A DNA stretch of 64,000 nt from Hyphomicrobiales bacterium (GTDB taxonomy: Bacteria; Pseudomonadota; Alphaproteobacteria; Rhizobiales; Rhizobiaceae), in contig UCLB01000009.1 in assembly GCA_900473205.1 (NCBI GenBank), forward strand, positions 96,747-160,746, read 5' to 3'. A program made the position numbers and the translations under genes. Below, piece after piece: positions 29,846 through 37,089 of this stretch (its first letter is position 1; every line of letters begins with the position of its first letter). The notes beneath the pieces are model-generated. The model was not told the DNA's origin. It saw nothing but the letters and a program-made list of their open reading frames with translations, and ran no database searches.

Positions 29846-30276
29846 TTAAATGTCGCCACCGTTGATACCGAGGTCCTGCAGTTCACGCGAGCCCATGCGG
29901 CCGAGTTCGGTAACGGTCTGACAGTACTCTGGCTTACCTGGTAGAGCTCCACAAAAACGATGAAGAGAATCCGATCGCCTCGCAAGCAGAACCTCCAGAA
30001 GTGCAAAGCAACAATCGACAGCTTGATGACCCTTAGTAAAGTAGGCCGCTTGCCCTACGAAATAGCCGAGATTGACGCCCTCAAATCCGCGTTAAACCCA
30101 GTCGTTCTCGGAGTTGGAGCAAGCCCAGGCCTTACGGGGTAACAGATCAGAAAACGCCTCACAGAACGGCCGGTCGAAACTGGCATTGTTGGCGATCACC
30201 AGATCCGCTGGTTCGATCAGGCCCGCAACGCAGCTACATCGATTAACTGCCGTGCCACCATATCATCGGTGATTCC
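29846..30276 (-). pseudogene. Decayed DnaQ/RNase T-type 3'-5' exonuclease
   Basis: On the minus strand the three frames together spell a DEDD exonuclease: GITDDMVARQLIDVAALRA, then after a frameshift near 30205 ADLVIANNASFDRPFCEAF, DLLPRKAWACSNSENDWV, an in-frame TAA, then RGFEGVNLGYFVGQAAY and KGHQAVDCCFALLEVLL. The family pattern ADLVIAHNAAFDRPF...CSM...GHRAVDDC is clear. The N-terminal Exo I motif is missing, since the similarity stops where the FecCD fragment starts. One frameshift, one stop codon and a 5' truncation make it non-functional. Confidence 0.7.
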
Positions 30277-30786
30277 GTGAGCTTGGTGATTATAGGCGGA
30301 ATGGATCAGCTTCCGGCGATCACCTACTGGATTCACGGCAGCATGACAGCCATCACACGCACCGAGGTCATGTCGATCCTGCCAGCAGTCGTCGTCGGCG
30401 TCGTATCAATGGTTCTCTTACGCTGGCGGGTGAATGTCATGACGCTTGGCGAGGACGAGGCCCGGAGCCTCGGCGTCGATACCAGGATCGTCCGTCTCGC
30501 GCTCGTAGCAGGGGCGACGCTTGTGACGGCTGCGACGGTCTCGGTAACCGGCGTAGTTGGATGGGTCGGCCTGATTATTCCCCATATTGCCCGGATGCTG
30601 GTCGGACCCGACTTCCGGCGTCTTCTACCCGCCTCCATAATCTGCGGCTCGCCCTTCCTACTCGTCGTCGACATGCTGGCGAGGAGTATCGCGTCCATCG
30701 AAATCCCTCTGGGCATCCTGACCGCGGCTGTCGGCGCGCCGTACTTTCTGTGGCTTCTGATAGCAGGCGGAAAGGGATGGTCATAA
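30277..30786 (+). pseudogene. C-terminal half of a FecCD-family iron ABC permease
   Basis: About 169 residues of a siderophore permease survive, against a usual length near 330. Motifs are GGMDQLPAITYWIHGSMTAI, LGEDEARSLGVDTRIVRL (the coupling region), GVVGWVGLIIPHIARMLVGPDFRRLLPAS and the terminal GAPYFLWLLI. The N-terminal half is lost at a sharp junction with the exonuclease pseudogene. Its 3' end overlaps an IS3 transposase scrap by a few bases. No SBP, ATPase or receptor partner is adjacent. Confidence 0.8.
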
Positions 30787-30969
30787 GTTTTCATCGCCGA
30801 AAACGACTGTCGCTCCCTCCAGGAGCTGGTGTTTCGACTGTTTGATCTGGTTGGCAGGCACACCAAACTGCTGGGACAATTCCACCAGCGTTTGTTCACC
30901 TCGAATGGCGGCGAGCGCCACTTTCGCTTTGAAAGCCGGGCTATGGTTCCGGCGCGGTAGTCTCTTCAT
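30781..30969 (-). pseudogene. IS3-family transposase OrfA fragment
   Basis: A 62-residue remnant reading MKRLPRRNHSPAFKAKVALA and on through GEQTLVELSQQFGVPANQIKQ and HQLLEGATVVFGDE, the helix-turn-helix part of IS3-family OrfA. OrfB is absent. It abuts the FecCD fragment. The 239 bp beyond its start (30991-31229) contain no gene and may include the rest of the element's end. Confidence 0.78.
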
Positions 30970-31229
30970 GGTATCTCCTGTTCCCGGCATTTAAGCCGAA
31001 GTCAGGCAGAAATTCCACTTACTCCCGCTGTGCAATTTTCCCGAACCAGCTCTGACTGAGCAGCGAAAGCGCGCAAGATCTCTCCTCCCGGAGCCAGACT
31101 GGATGCCTGATTGGACAATGCTGCACAATAATCGCGATGCCGCGGGAGATCAGGTGCCGCACTGATGGAGCAAGCTTAATATGATGGACTAAGTGAGGAC
31201 CGTCGCATTCAGCTTTTCGTAGATTTCAC

Positions 31230-31760
31230 TCAAGAAGTTTTCTTCCGCGTCGGCCGAAAATGAACCAGCAGCGATTTAAGCTCTACCTCGCGCACCCGCC
31301 GCGCAGCCTCGTCGGGGGAAACCCACGCCAGCTTACGCTGGCCCTGTTCTTCAAAACTAGCCTTTTGCTCTGTGACTTCGATTGGATAGACTTCGACGAT
31401 ACAGGGCGCGACATGCTGGTTATCGAGCCATTTAAGATAGGTGTAGCGTCCGACTGCACGTTTGCCGACCCGGCCGCGCACGCCGGCCTCCTGAGAGGCT
31501 TCAAGCGCCGCCGCTTCATGCGGTTTCTTTTTCTTCATCGGCCAGCCTTTCGGAATAATCCAGCGACCGGTTTGGCGCGAGGTAATCACCAATATCTCGA
31601 TGTCATCTTCGTCGGGAACGCGCCGGAAGCAGAGCGCGGCATATTGCTGGCGAAAATCAGCACGCTTGAGATGCTCGGGCATGGCTGCGAGCTGAACAAG
31701 CAATCCGCGGGACGCGGATGGGATGGTGTGCTTTTCTTTCTTTCCTAATTTTACAGCCAT
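31230..31760 (-). CDS. NUDIX hydrolase
   Basis: A 176-residue protein of the DIPP-like Nudix group. The Nudix box is recognisable at GWPMKKKKPHEAAALEASQEAGV (residues ~76-98), but the arginine of the canonical REUxEE is replaced by leucine, giving LEASQEAGV. Preceding TGRWIIPKGW is the typical DIPP lead-in. Such enzymes cleave diphosphate bonds of diphosphoinositol polyphosphates or dinucleotides. Single gene, no clear operon partner. Confidence 0.88.
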   Translation of the reverse strand: MAVKLGKKEKHTIPSASRGLLVQLAAMPEHLKRADFRQQYAALCFRRVPDEDDIEILVITSRQTGRWIIPKGWPMKKKKPHEAAALEASQEAGVRGRVGKRAVGRYTYLKWLDNQHVAPCIVEVYPIEVTEQKASFEEQGQRKLAWVSPDEAARRVREVELKSLLVHFRPTRKKTS

Positions 31761-31825
31761 CCGAGCGCGACTATCATCCTTCCATCACTCAATCTCAGTG
31801 GGCACTATCACTTGGAGCCATTGCC

Positions 31826-32173
31826 TCAAGCGATCCAGTGGCTCCAGGCAGCTCCGACTACCACCCCCGTCGCCACAAGAGCGGTCGTCGAGAGGAAACC
31901 ACGTCCAAATGCCGGGACAACAACCGAGTGCGGTGGCTCCAACCCGTTGTCAGTCGGTTCGGCAGGCCTCGGGAGATGAGCCCCTGTAGAGGCGGTCTCC
32001 CCAAGCATCTTGCCGGGCACACTGATCGAGACCTGCGTGATAGTTTCCTCGTCAAATTTCACTGAAAAAGCGACTTCGTCAGCCTCCCTGATTTGGCGGA
32101 GCGTCTTTTCTGCGGCAGAGAGCTCATCTTTCCCCTCAACCAGCGAGGTCTGGGTCACGAGGAAAAATGGCAT
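31826..32173 (-). CDS. Small protein with C-terminal membrane segment, unknown
   Basis: A 115-residue protein. The N-terminal ~55 residues look like a small soluble beta-alpha domain (PFFLVTQTSLVEGKDELSAAEKTLRQIREADEVAFSVKFDEETITQVSISV), followed by a proline-rich linker and one membrane helix at the end (GFLSTTALVATGVVVGAAW). I do not recognise the family. It may be tail-anchored. Coding potential is good compared with the flanking DNA. Confidence 0.65.
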   Translation of the reverse strand: MPFFLVTQTSLVEGKDELSAAEKTLRQIREADEVAFSVKFDEETITQVSISVPGKMLGETASTGAHLPRPAEPTDNGLEPPHSVVVPAFGRGFLSTTALVATGVVVGAAWSHWIA

Positions 32174-32620
32174 GTAAAGTCCTCAAATTTTTATTGCCGC
32201 TATGGTCGCAGCTTGTTTTCGTGAATCACGAACTTCCCATACACTCAGATTGTGTGGCAAGCGAAATCATCGGCAAGATTAGGGGTTTGGCATCTGTGCA
32301 TTGTGATCAAGGTCTGGCTTTTCTCGTCTAGCTTAGCAATGCTCAACGCATGCGGACCCATCGCACGCAGATGTCGTATATTGCACCTTTGTGTGATCCC
32401 ATCACTCCGCATTCAGGTCGGAGGCACCGACTCGTTGTGAGTCAAGCATCGTGAGCGTCTTCGCCTTGATGGGAACCGAACCAGCATCCGCTCATCCTGA
32501 ATATCCAACCCCGTAGCAGCGCAGGTGATCGAATACGGATTGCCTTGGGTCGGTAACTCTGCTCACGGAAAATGTAGTTTTTCGATCTAGGGTCATTTTG
32601 TTACCGACGTATCGGATCCA
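32174..32620. other. Gene-free stretch
   Basis: About 450 bp with lower coding likelihood. One 62-codon plus-strand frame (32252-32440) has no ribosome site or recognisable motif. I see no RNA gene, repeat or terminator here. Confidence 0.5.
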
Positions 32621-33301
32621 TTAATCTAATGCTGCCGTCTCGAACGAGAGCCCGAGCATCGTTTCCAGCTCAATCTTTGCTTCGTCGGATAGATAGGGTT
32701 TGAACAAGCTCGCAACCTGCTTCAACCCCCAGTCGAGATGCTCCGGCCCAAGATCTTCGACACCCTCCTGCAGGGTGAGATAGACCGGCCAGTAGGTCGA
32801 GACGATCCAGACATTGGCAAGCAGCTGTGGAACCTCAAGGTCAGGAACGTTGATCCGGCGTGCATCAGTCATCTGGCGCAACGCGGCTTCAACGACGACC
32901 CGCATTGCAAGGCTGAGCGACCGAGATGGTTCTAGCAGGGATGGTGCAATCGCAATGATTCTTTGCAGATCACGGAACATATGCCGGTAGTCCCAGACAA
33001 TTGAGAACCAACGGCGCATGAACTGTGAATAGACGCCGGGTTCGCCGGAGGCACGGACAGCGGCTTCCTTCATGAACGAGGCGGCGTCAGCTTCAAGCCT
33101 ATGAAACAATGCTTCCAAAATCGCCGCCTTCGTTTTGAAGTGGTAATAAAGGTTACCTTCATTGATTTTGACGGCACGTGCGATCTCGGCCGTCGTCACG
33201 CGGTCCGGCCCCTTGTCGTTGAAAAGAACTAGACTAGCGTCGAGGATACGGTCCCGCGTGCTCACCTGTTTTGTCGTTTCCACGTCGACCTCCGCCGTCA
33301 C
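32621..33301 (-). CDS. TetR/AcrR family transcriptional regulator
   Basis: A 226-residue regulator. The N-terminal helix-turn-helix is TRDRILDASLVLFNDKGPDRVTTAEIARAVKINEGNLYYHFKTKAAIL (residues ~14-62), and the C-terminal ligand domain is alpha-helical. It is divergent from the cytochrome P450 gene across a 100-bp gap holding two inverted repeats, so it is very probably the repressor of both. A lipid-like P450 substrate might be the ligand, but that is inference. Confidence 0.93.
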   Translation of the reverse strand: MTAEVDVETTKQVSTRDRILDASLVLFNDKGPDRVTTAEIARAVKINEGNLYYHFKTKAAILEALFHRLEADAASFMKEAAVRASGEPGVYSQFMRRWFSIVWDYRHMFRDLQRIIAIAPSLLEPSRSLSLAMRVVVEAALRQMTDARRINVPDLEVPQLLANVWIVSTYWPVYLTLQEGVEDLGPEHLDWGLKQVASLFKPYLSDEAKIELETMLGLSFETAALD

Positions 33302-33323
33302 TAACTCGCTCCTTGTAAGAATG

Positions 33324-33335
33324 AGGTGTACACCT
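33324..33335. promoter_or_regulatory. Palindromic operator candidate in the TetR/P450 gap
   Basis: AGGTGTACACCT is a perfect 12-bp palindrome, 23 bp upstream of the TetR start and 66 bp upstream of the P450 start. TetR-family regulators bind such short palindromes. Confidence 0.5.
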
Positions 33336-33342
33336 TAATTAT

Positions 33343-33360
33343 CTAAGGTGCTTGCCTTAG
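33343..33360. promoter_or_regulatory. Second inverted repeat in the TetR/P450 gap
   Basis: CTAAGG-N6-CCTTAG, perfect 6-bp arms, 42 bp upstream of the P450 ATG. It shares the AAGGTG core with the neighbouring palindrome, so both may bind the same regulator. Confidence 0.45.
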
Positions 33361-33401
33361 ACAGGTACTGTATCGCGGGTTGACAATCAAGGAACCAAGA
33401 C

Positions 33402-34769
33402 ATGGAGACTGCTAGCAAGACTAGTAATGGACCGAAGAAGAGCTTTCCGTTGACCCACCAATCAACGCTAAAAGCTCTTGCGGCTGTTGTTCGGAACCCG
33501 CTGGACGCACTCCCTCATGAGATTTTCACGGAACCACTTGTCTTCACCAAGATGGCAGGAGAGGTAAAGGTCTATCTCGCAGACCCGGTACTTATCCATG
33601 AAGCTCTGGTGAAAAATGCAGATTGCTTGTGGAAGGGCGATCAGGTGCAGCGGACCCTCGGGCCAGCGCTCGGCCAAGGTCTGTTAACAGGGGATGGCGC
33701 GCACTGGAAGTGGCAGCGCCAGTCGGTTGCAGGCGCATTTCGTCATGAGAAGCTTTTTGAGATGCAGCCAGCGATGATTGCCGCGGCGCAGCGTACTCGG
33801 GATCGATGGCTGCGGGAACGTCGGAGTACGCTTGACGTCGGCCATGAAATGATGCGCACTACTTTCGACATTATCGTCGAGACGATGATGTCCGGCGGAA
33901 ACGGTATCGATGTTGATCGTGTCGAAGCGGGCATTTCCGACTTTTTGGGTCCTACCGGCTGGAGTTTTGCGCTCGGCCTTCTGCACGCACCGGAATGGGT
34001 ACCATATCCAGGGCGCCGCAAAGCGGACGAAGCCGTGACGTTCCTGCGAACGAGCCTTTTGGGTGTGATCGAGAAGCGACGGAGAACGCCTGATGAGCGG
34101 CATGATCTGGTTAATTTGCTGCTTTCCGCATCCGACCCCGAGACAGGGAGAAAGATGACCGATGATGAGGTCGTCGATAATCTCATGACCTTTATTACGG
34201 CGGGCCATGAGACGACCGCCCTCGGTCTGGCATGGACATTCGATCTGCTCGCTCGGCATCCAGACATCGAAAGCAAAGTATTAACTGAGATCGATACCGT
34301 GACGGAAGGGCGTTCAATAACAGCCGAAGACGTTTCTAAGCTGACCTACACGCGCCAGGTCTTTTCGGAAGCGATGCGGCTTTATCCACCTGCCCCGATC
34401 ATCACGAGAACCGCCTTGCAAGACTTTAAGCTTGGCGAGTACCTCATACCAGCTGGCACCGTGATAATCGTTCCGATTTACGCGGTTCATCACCACGCCT
34501 CGATATGGTCGGATCCTGAAGCATTCGATCCAGATCGCTTCAACGCAGCGGCAGCTAAAGCAAGACACCGTTACGCCTACATGCCTTTTGGAGCCGGGCC
34601 TCGGGTGTGTATCGGCAACGCGTTTGCGGTGATGGAAGCTGTCGCCATCTTAGCCGTGATCCTGCAAAAAGTTCGGTTGGCGACGACTGAGCATCAAGCG
34701 CCTAAACCAATTATGAAGGTTACACTGCGTCCGAACAAAGCTCTGCGTATGAAACAGGTGCTGCGCTAG
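33402..34769 (+). CDS. Cytochrome P450
   Basis: A 455-residue soluble P450. The I-helix motif AGHETTA (~residues 267-273) carries the oxygen-activation threonine, the K-helix ExxR is in EAMRLYPPAP, and the heme-binding loop PFGAGPRVCIGNAFA supplies the axial cysteine. Length and the lack of a membrane anchor match bacterial P450s that resemble CYP4/CYP102-type fatty acid hydroxylases. No ferredoxin or reductase gene is adjacent, so electron donors must come from elsewhere. Controlled most likely by the divergent TetR gene. Confidence 0.94.
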   Translation: METASKTSNGPKKSFPLTHQSTLKALAAVVRNPLDALPHEIFTEPLVFTKMAGEVKVYLADPVLIHEALVKNADCLWKGDQVQRTLGPALGQGLLTGDGAHWKWQRQSVAGAFRHEKLFEMQPAMIAAAQRTRDRWLRERRSTLDVGHEMMRTTFDIIVETMMSGGNGIDVDRVEAGISDFLGPTGWSFALGLLHAPEWVPYPGRRKADEAVTFLRTSLLGVIEKRRRTPDERHDLVNLLLSASDPETGRKMTDDEVVDNLMTFITAGHETTALGLAWTFDLLARHPDIESKVLTEIDTVTEGRSITAEDVSKLTYTRQVFSEAMRLYPPAPIITRTALQDFKLGEYLIPAGTVIIVPIYAVHHHASIWSDPEAFDPDRFNAAAAKARHRYAYMPFGAGPRVCIGNAFAVMEAVAILAVILQKVRLATTEHQAPKPIMKVTLRPNKALRMKQVLR

Positions 34770-34909
34770 ACGCCAGAATGTCGCTGTATTGAAGCGGCGC
34801 ATACCGCTTGCGCCACTTCAACAACAGCTGCTGGACCTGGAACTCTGTCGAAAGCATTTGGGATGTAACCGCGTTTGAAGTCGACAATCGTCTTTAGTGG
34901 CGCGGACAT
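34766..34909 (-). CDS. Possible 47-residue small ORF or gene remnant
   Basis: A minus-strand frame from ATG 34909 encodes a 47-residue peptide (MSAPLKTIVDFKRGYIPNAF ... VVEVAQAVCAASIQRHSGV) with natural-looking composition, ending on the P450 stop region. It resembles a C-terminal tail of a larger enzyme more than a free-standing protein. No ribosome site is evident. Low confidence. Confidence 0.25.
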   Translation of the reverse strand: MSAPLKTIVDFKRGYIPNAFDRVPGPAAVVEVAQAVCAASIQRHSGV

Positions 34910-35397
34910 GAACCCGCATGAAAAATAAAGCTGTGGTCCTTCGAAACTGGTCCACCATTTTGAAGAACTGGCTTGAGTTTCCCGGATGCGAAATGCGGTT
35001 CGAAACAGTTCTCAAACGTATCTTAAGTGTGGCTAACAATGGTTTGAACCGCAATTGACGGGCATACGGTGACTCACATTGCAATCGCAGCGCTGCAGTA
35101 GCCTGCAGAAACAGATGGGCAGGCTGGATCGTACTATGCGCCGAGCCTGCATAGGAACCTTTGGACGTGAGAATATGGCTCCTGATATGAATCGAACGGC
35201 GACCAATATCGAAACGCGCTACGGGGTCCCACTGTTGAAGATATCATTTGCTCCGGCAGGCTGAACTCAGCGCTCGATAAGATGATTAAAGCGCTCCATA
35301 TTGATTCTTATCCGGCTCGTCGCTATGCAAGTCTCAACGAACTCATGGTGCTGATCCAGTCACCGGATAGCGATCATATCGGCCGGGGCCGCAACGA
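34910..35397. other. Region upstream of the ECF sigma gene, no clear gene
   Basis: About 490 bp with only short frames. It must contain the sigma factor promoter. No Fur or Irr-like box could be assigned with confidence. Confidence 0.4.
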
Positions 35398-35916
35398 ATG
35401 GCAAGCCACGATGAAAAAATGGTCGCAATTTTCATGCGCGAACGCGCAGGAATATCACGCTACCTGTCCAGACGCGCCGGGTCCGCTGAAGATGGCGAGG
35501 ATTTGGCGCAGGAGGCATGGATCCGGTTTTCCCAAAGCAAAGCGATGACCCTTGTCGCTCCCGTCCCCTACCTCCGCCGCCTTGTCAAAAATCTTGCTAT
35601 CGACCACAGCCGATCGGCTCACCGCCGCCGCCTCCATTCGCATGAGGTTGACGAGCTCCTGAATGTCGATGATAACAGACCCGATCCCGAAGCCGTCTTG
35701 ATGTCTCGCGACACACTGTCGAGGTTGTTGAAAATCATGGACGAATTGCCTGAAAGGCGTCGAGCAATCGTTTTTGCCGCACGCGTTGAGTGCGAGCCAC
35801 ATCGGCAAATCGCGGCGACCCATGGCGTCTCGACCCGAACCATTGAACTGGAAATTCGAGCGGCAATCGAATACTGCTTCGCACGCCTGCACGAACCTGC
35901 TGATCCAGAAAAATAA
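35398..35916 (+). CDS. FecI-type ECF sigma factor
   Basis: A 172-residue ECF sigma factor: region 2 has SAEDGEDLAQEAWIRFSQ and the YLRRLVKNLAIDHSRSAHRRR segment, and region 4 has LPERRRAIVFAARVECEPHRQIAATHGVSTRTIELEIRAA. It precedes a FecR-type regulator by 90 bp and a TonB-dependent receptor with an N-terminal signalling domain, the standard cell-surface signalling trio. It should direct transcription of the downstream iron operon. Internal ATG at 35419 is an alternative start. Confidence 0.91.
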   Translation: MASHDEKMVAIFMRERAGISRYLSRRAGSAEDGEDLAQEAWIRFSQSKAMTLVAPVPYLRRLVKNLAIDHSRSAHRRRLHSHEVDELLNVDDNRPDPEAVLMSRDTLSRLLKIMDELPERRRAIVFAARVECEPHRQIAATHGVSTRTIELEIRAAIEYCFARLHEPADPEK

Positions 35917-36005
35917 TCTGCCAGCGGGTTTCGGCACCACTGCTGCCAATCGTCTTATCATTGTAATACAACTTCGCTGACTGATATCCTGATCGATTTT
36001 GCCCC

Positions 36006-36950
36006 ATGCCCCTCGACGACGAGATTAAACGCGGCTCACCCCTCACGCAGGAGGCAGCCGAATGGATTGTGATCCTTACGTCAGGCGACGCCACGACGGA
36101 TGATGTACAGCGTCTGCAGGCATGGCGCGGCATCAGTCCCAGCCACGAGCAGGCCTTCGTTGATGCGGCCCGGCTCTGGAAAACGATGGGACCGGCGTTA
36201 ACGCGAAACCATTCACGGGGCATGGGCTTATCCCGCCGTGCGTTTATCGGTGGAGGCGCCATCGCTGCGTCCGGCGTTGGAACAGCTGTCGTAGGTTCCT
36301 TCCTGGGAATAACCCCATCCTATTCGGCACTTGCAGCCGATTTTGCGACAGCGCGCGGAGAACAGAAGACCGTCATGCTTGCCGATGGCTCGACCGTTGA
36401 AATGGATGGCGGGTCAAGTCTGTCATGGGACTTCACCTCATACACGCGAGCGTTGACCCTCAGCGACGGTGCCGCGGTATTCCATGTTGTCCCCGATTCC
36501 CAACGCCAGTTTCGGCTCTCCGCCAAGAGCGGCATCACGACCGCATATGCCGCAAACTTTGCCATTGGACGTGGCTCAGATGAAGTGTCCGTAGAATGCC
36601 TGGAAGGGCAGATCGAAGTCGAATGTCGTGGGAAGATGTTTTTGAAGTCTGGTCAGTCGGTCCGCTATTTCGATACGGGCCTGGGCGAGATCAATCAAGA
36701 CGAACCGCAAAACATGGCCGCGTGGAGACGCGGGCTACTGGTGTTTCGGGACAAGCCCCTGTCCAGTGTCGTGATGGACATCAATCGCCATCGACGTGGC
36801 AATGTCGTTATCGCTAGCAGTACGCTTGGTCAAAGACGCGTTTCTGGTGTCTTTCACCTGTCCCGGCCCAACGAGATCATTGCCCAGTTGGAGGCGACGC
36901 TGGATGTTTCAGCAACGCGCTTGCCCGCAGGTATCGTCATTTTGCGTTAG
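36006..36950 (+). CDS. FecR family anti-sigma/sigma regulator
   Basis: A 314-residue FecR protein. The N-terminal cytoplasmic DUF4880-type part (EAAEWIVILTSGDATTDDVQRLQAWRGISPSHEQAF) is followed by one membrane helix with a twin-arginine-like lead (SRRAFIGGGAIAASGVGTAVVG), then the periplasmic FecR domain (ARGEQKTVMLADGSTVEMDGGSSLSW) and a C-terminal STN-like segment (GVFHLSRPNEIIAQLEATL). It relays the receptor signal to the FecI-like sigma factor. Confidence 0.92.
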   Translation: MPLDDEIKRGSPLTQEAAEWIVILTSGDATTDDVQRLQAWRGISPSHEQAFVDAARLWKTMGPALTRNHSRGMGLSRRAFIGGGAIAASGVGTAVVGSFLGITPSYSALAADFATARGEQKTVMLADGSTVEMDGGSSLSWDFTSYTRALTLSDGAAVFHVVPDSQRQFRLSAKSGITTAYAANFAIGRGSDEVSVECLEGQIEVECRGKMFLKSGQSVRYFDTGLGEINQDEPQNMAAWRRGLLVFRDKPLSSVVMDINRHRRGNVVIASSTLGQRRVSGVFHLSRPNEIIAQLEATLDVSATRLPAGIVILR

Positions 36951-37089
36951 CGCCCACGGCCATTTTCAACCGCTCGGCTAAATTTCTCAGAAAAATCATC
37001 AAAAGCGATTTCGGCTTCAGCGCGGACATTCGTTCTTGTCTCTAGTGGTGTCGGCAAAACCGTGCCATGGGCAGCATATTTTGGGGACT

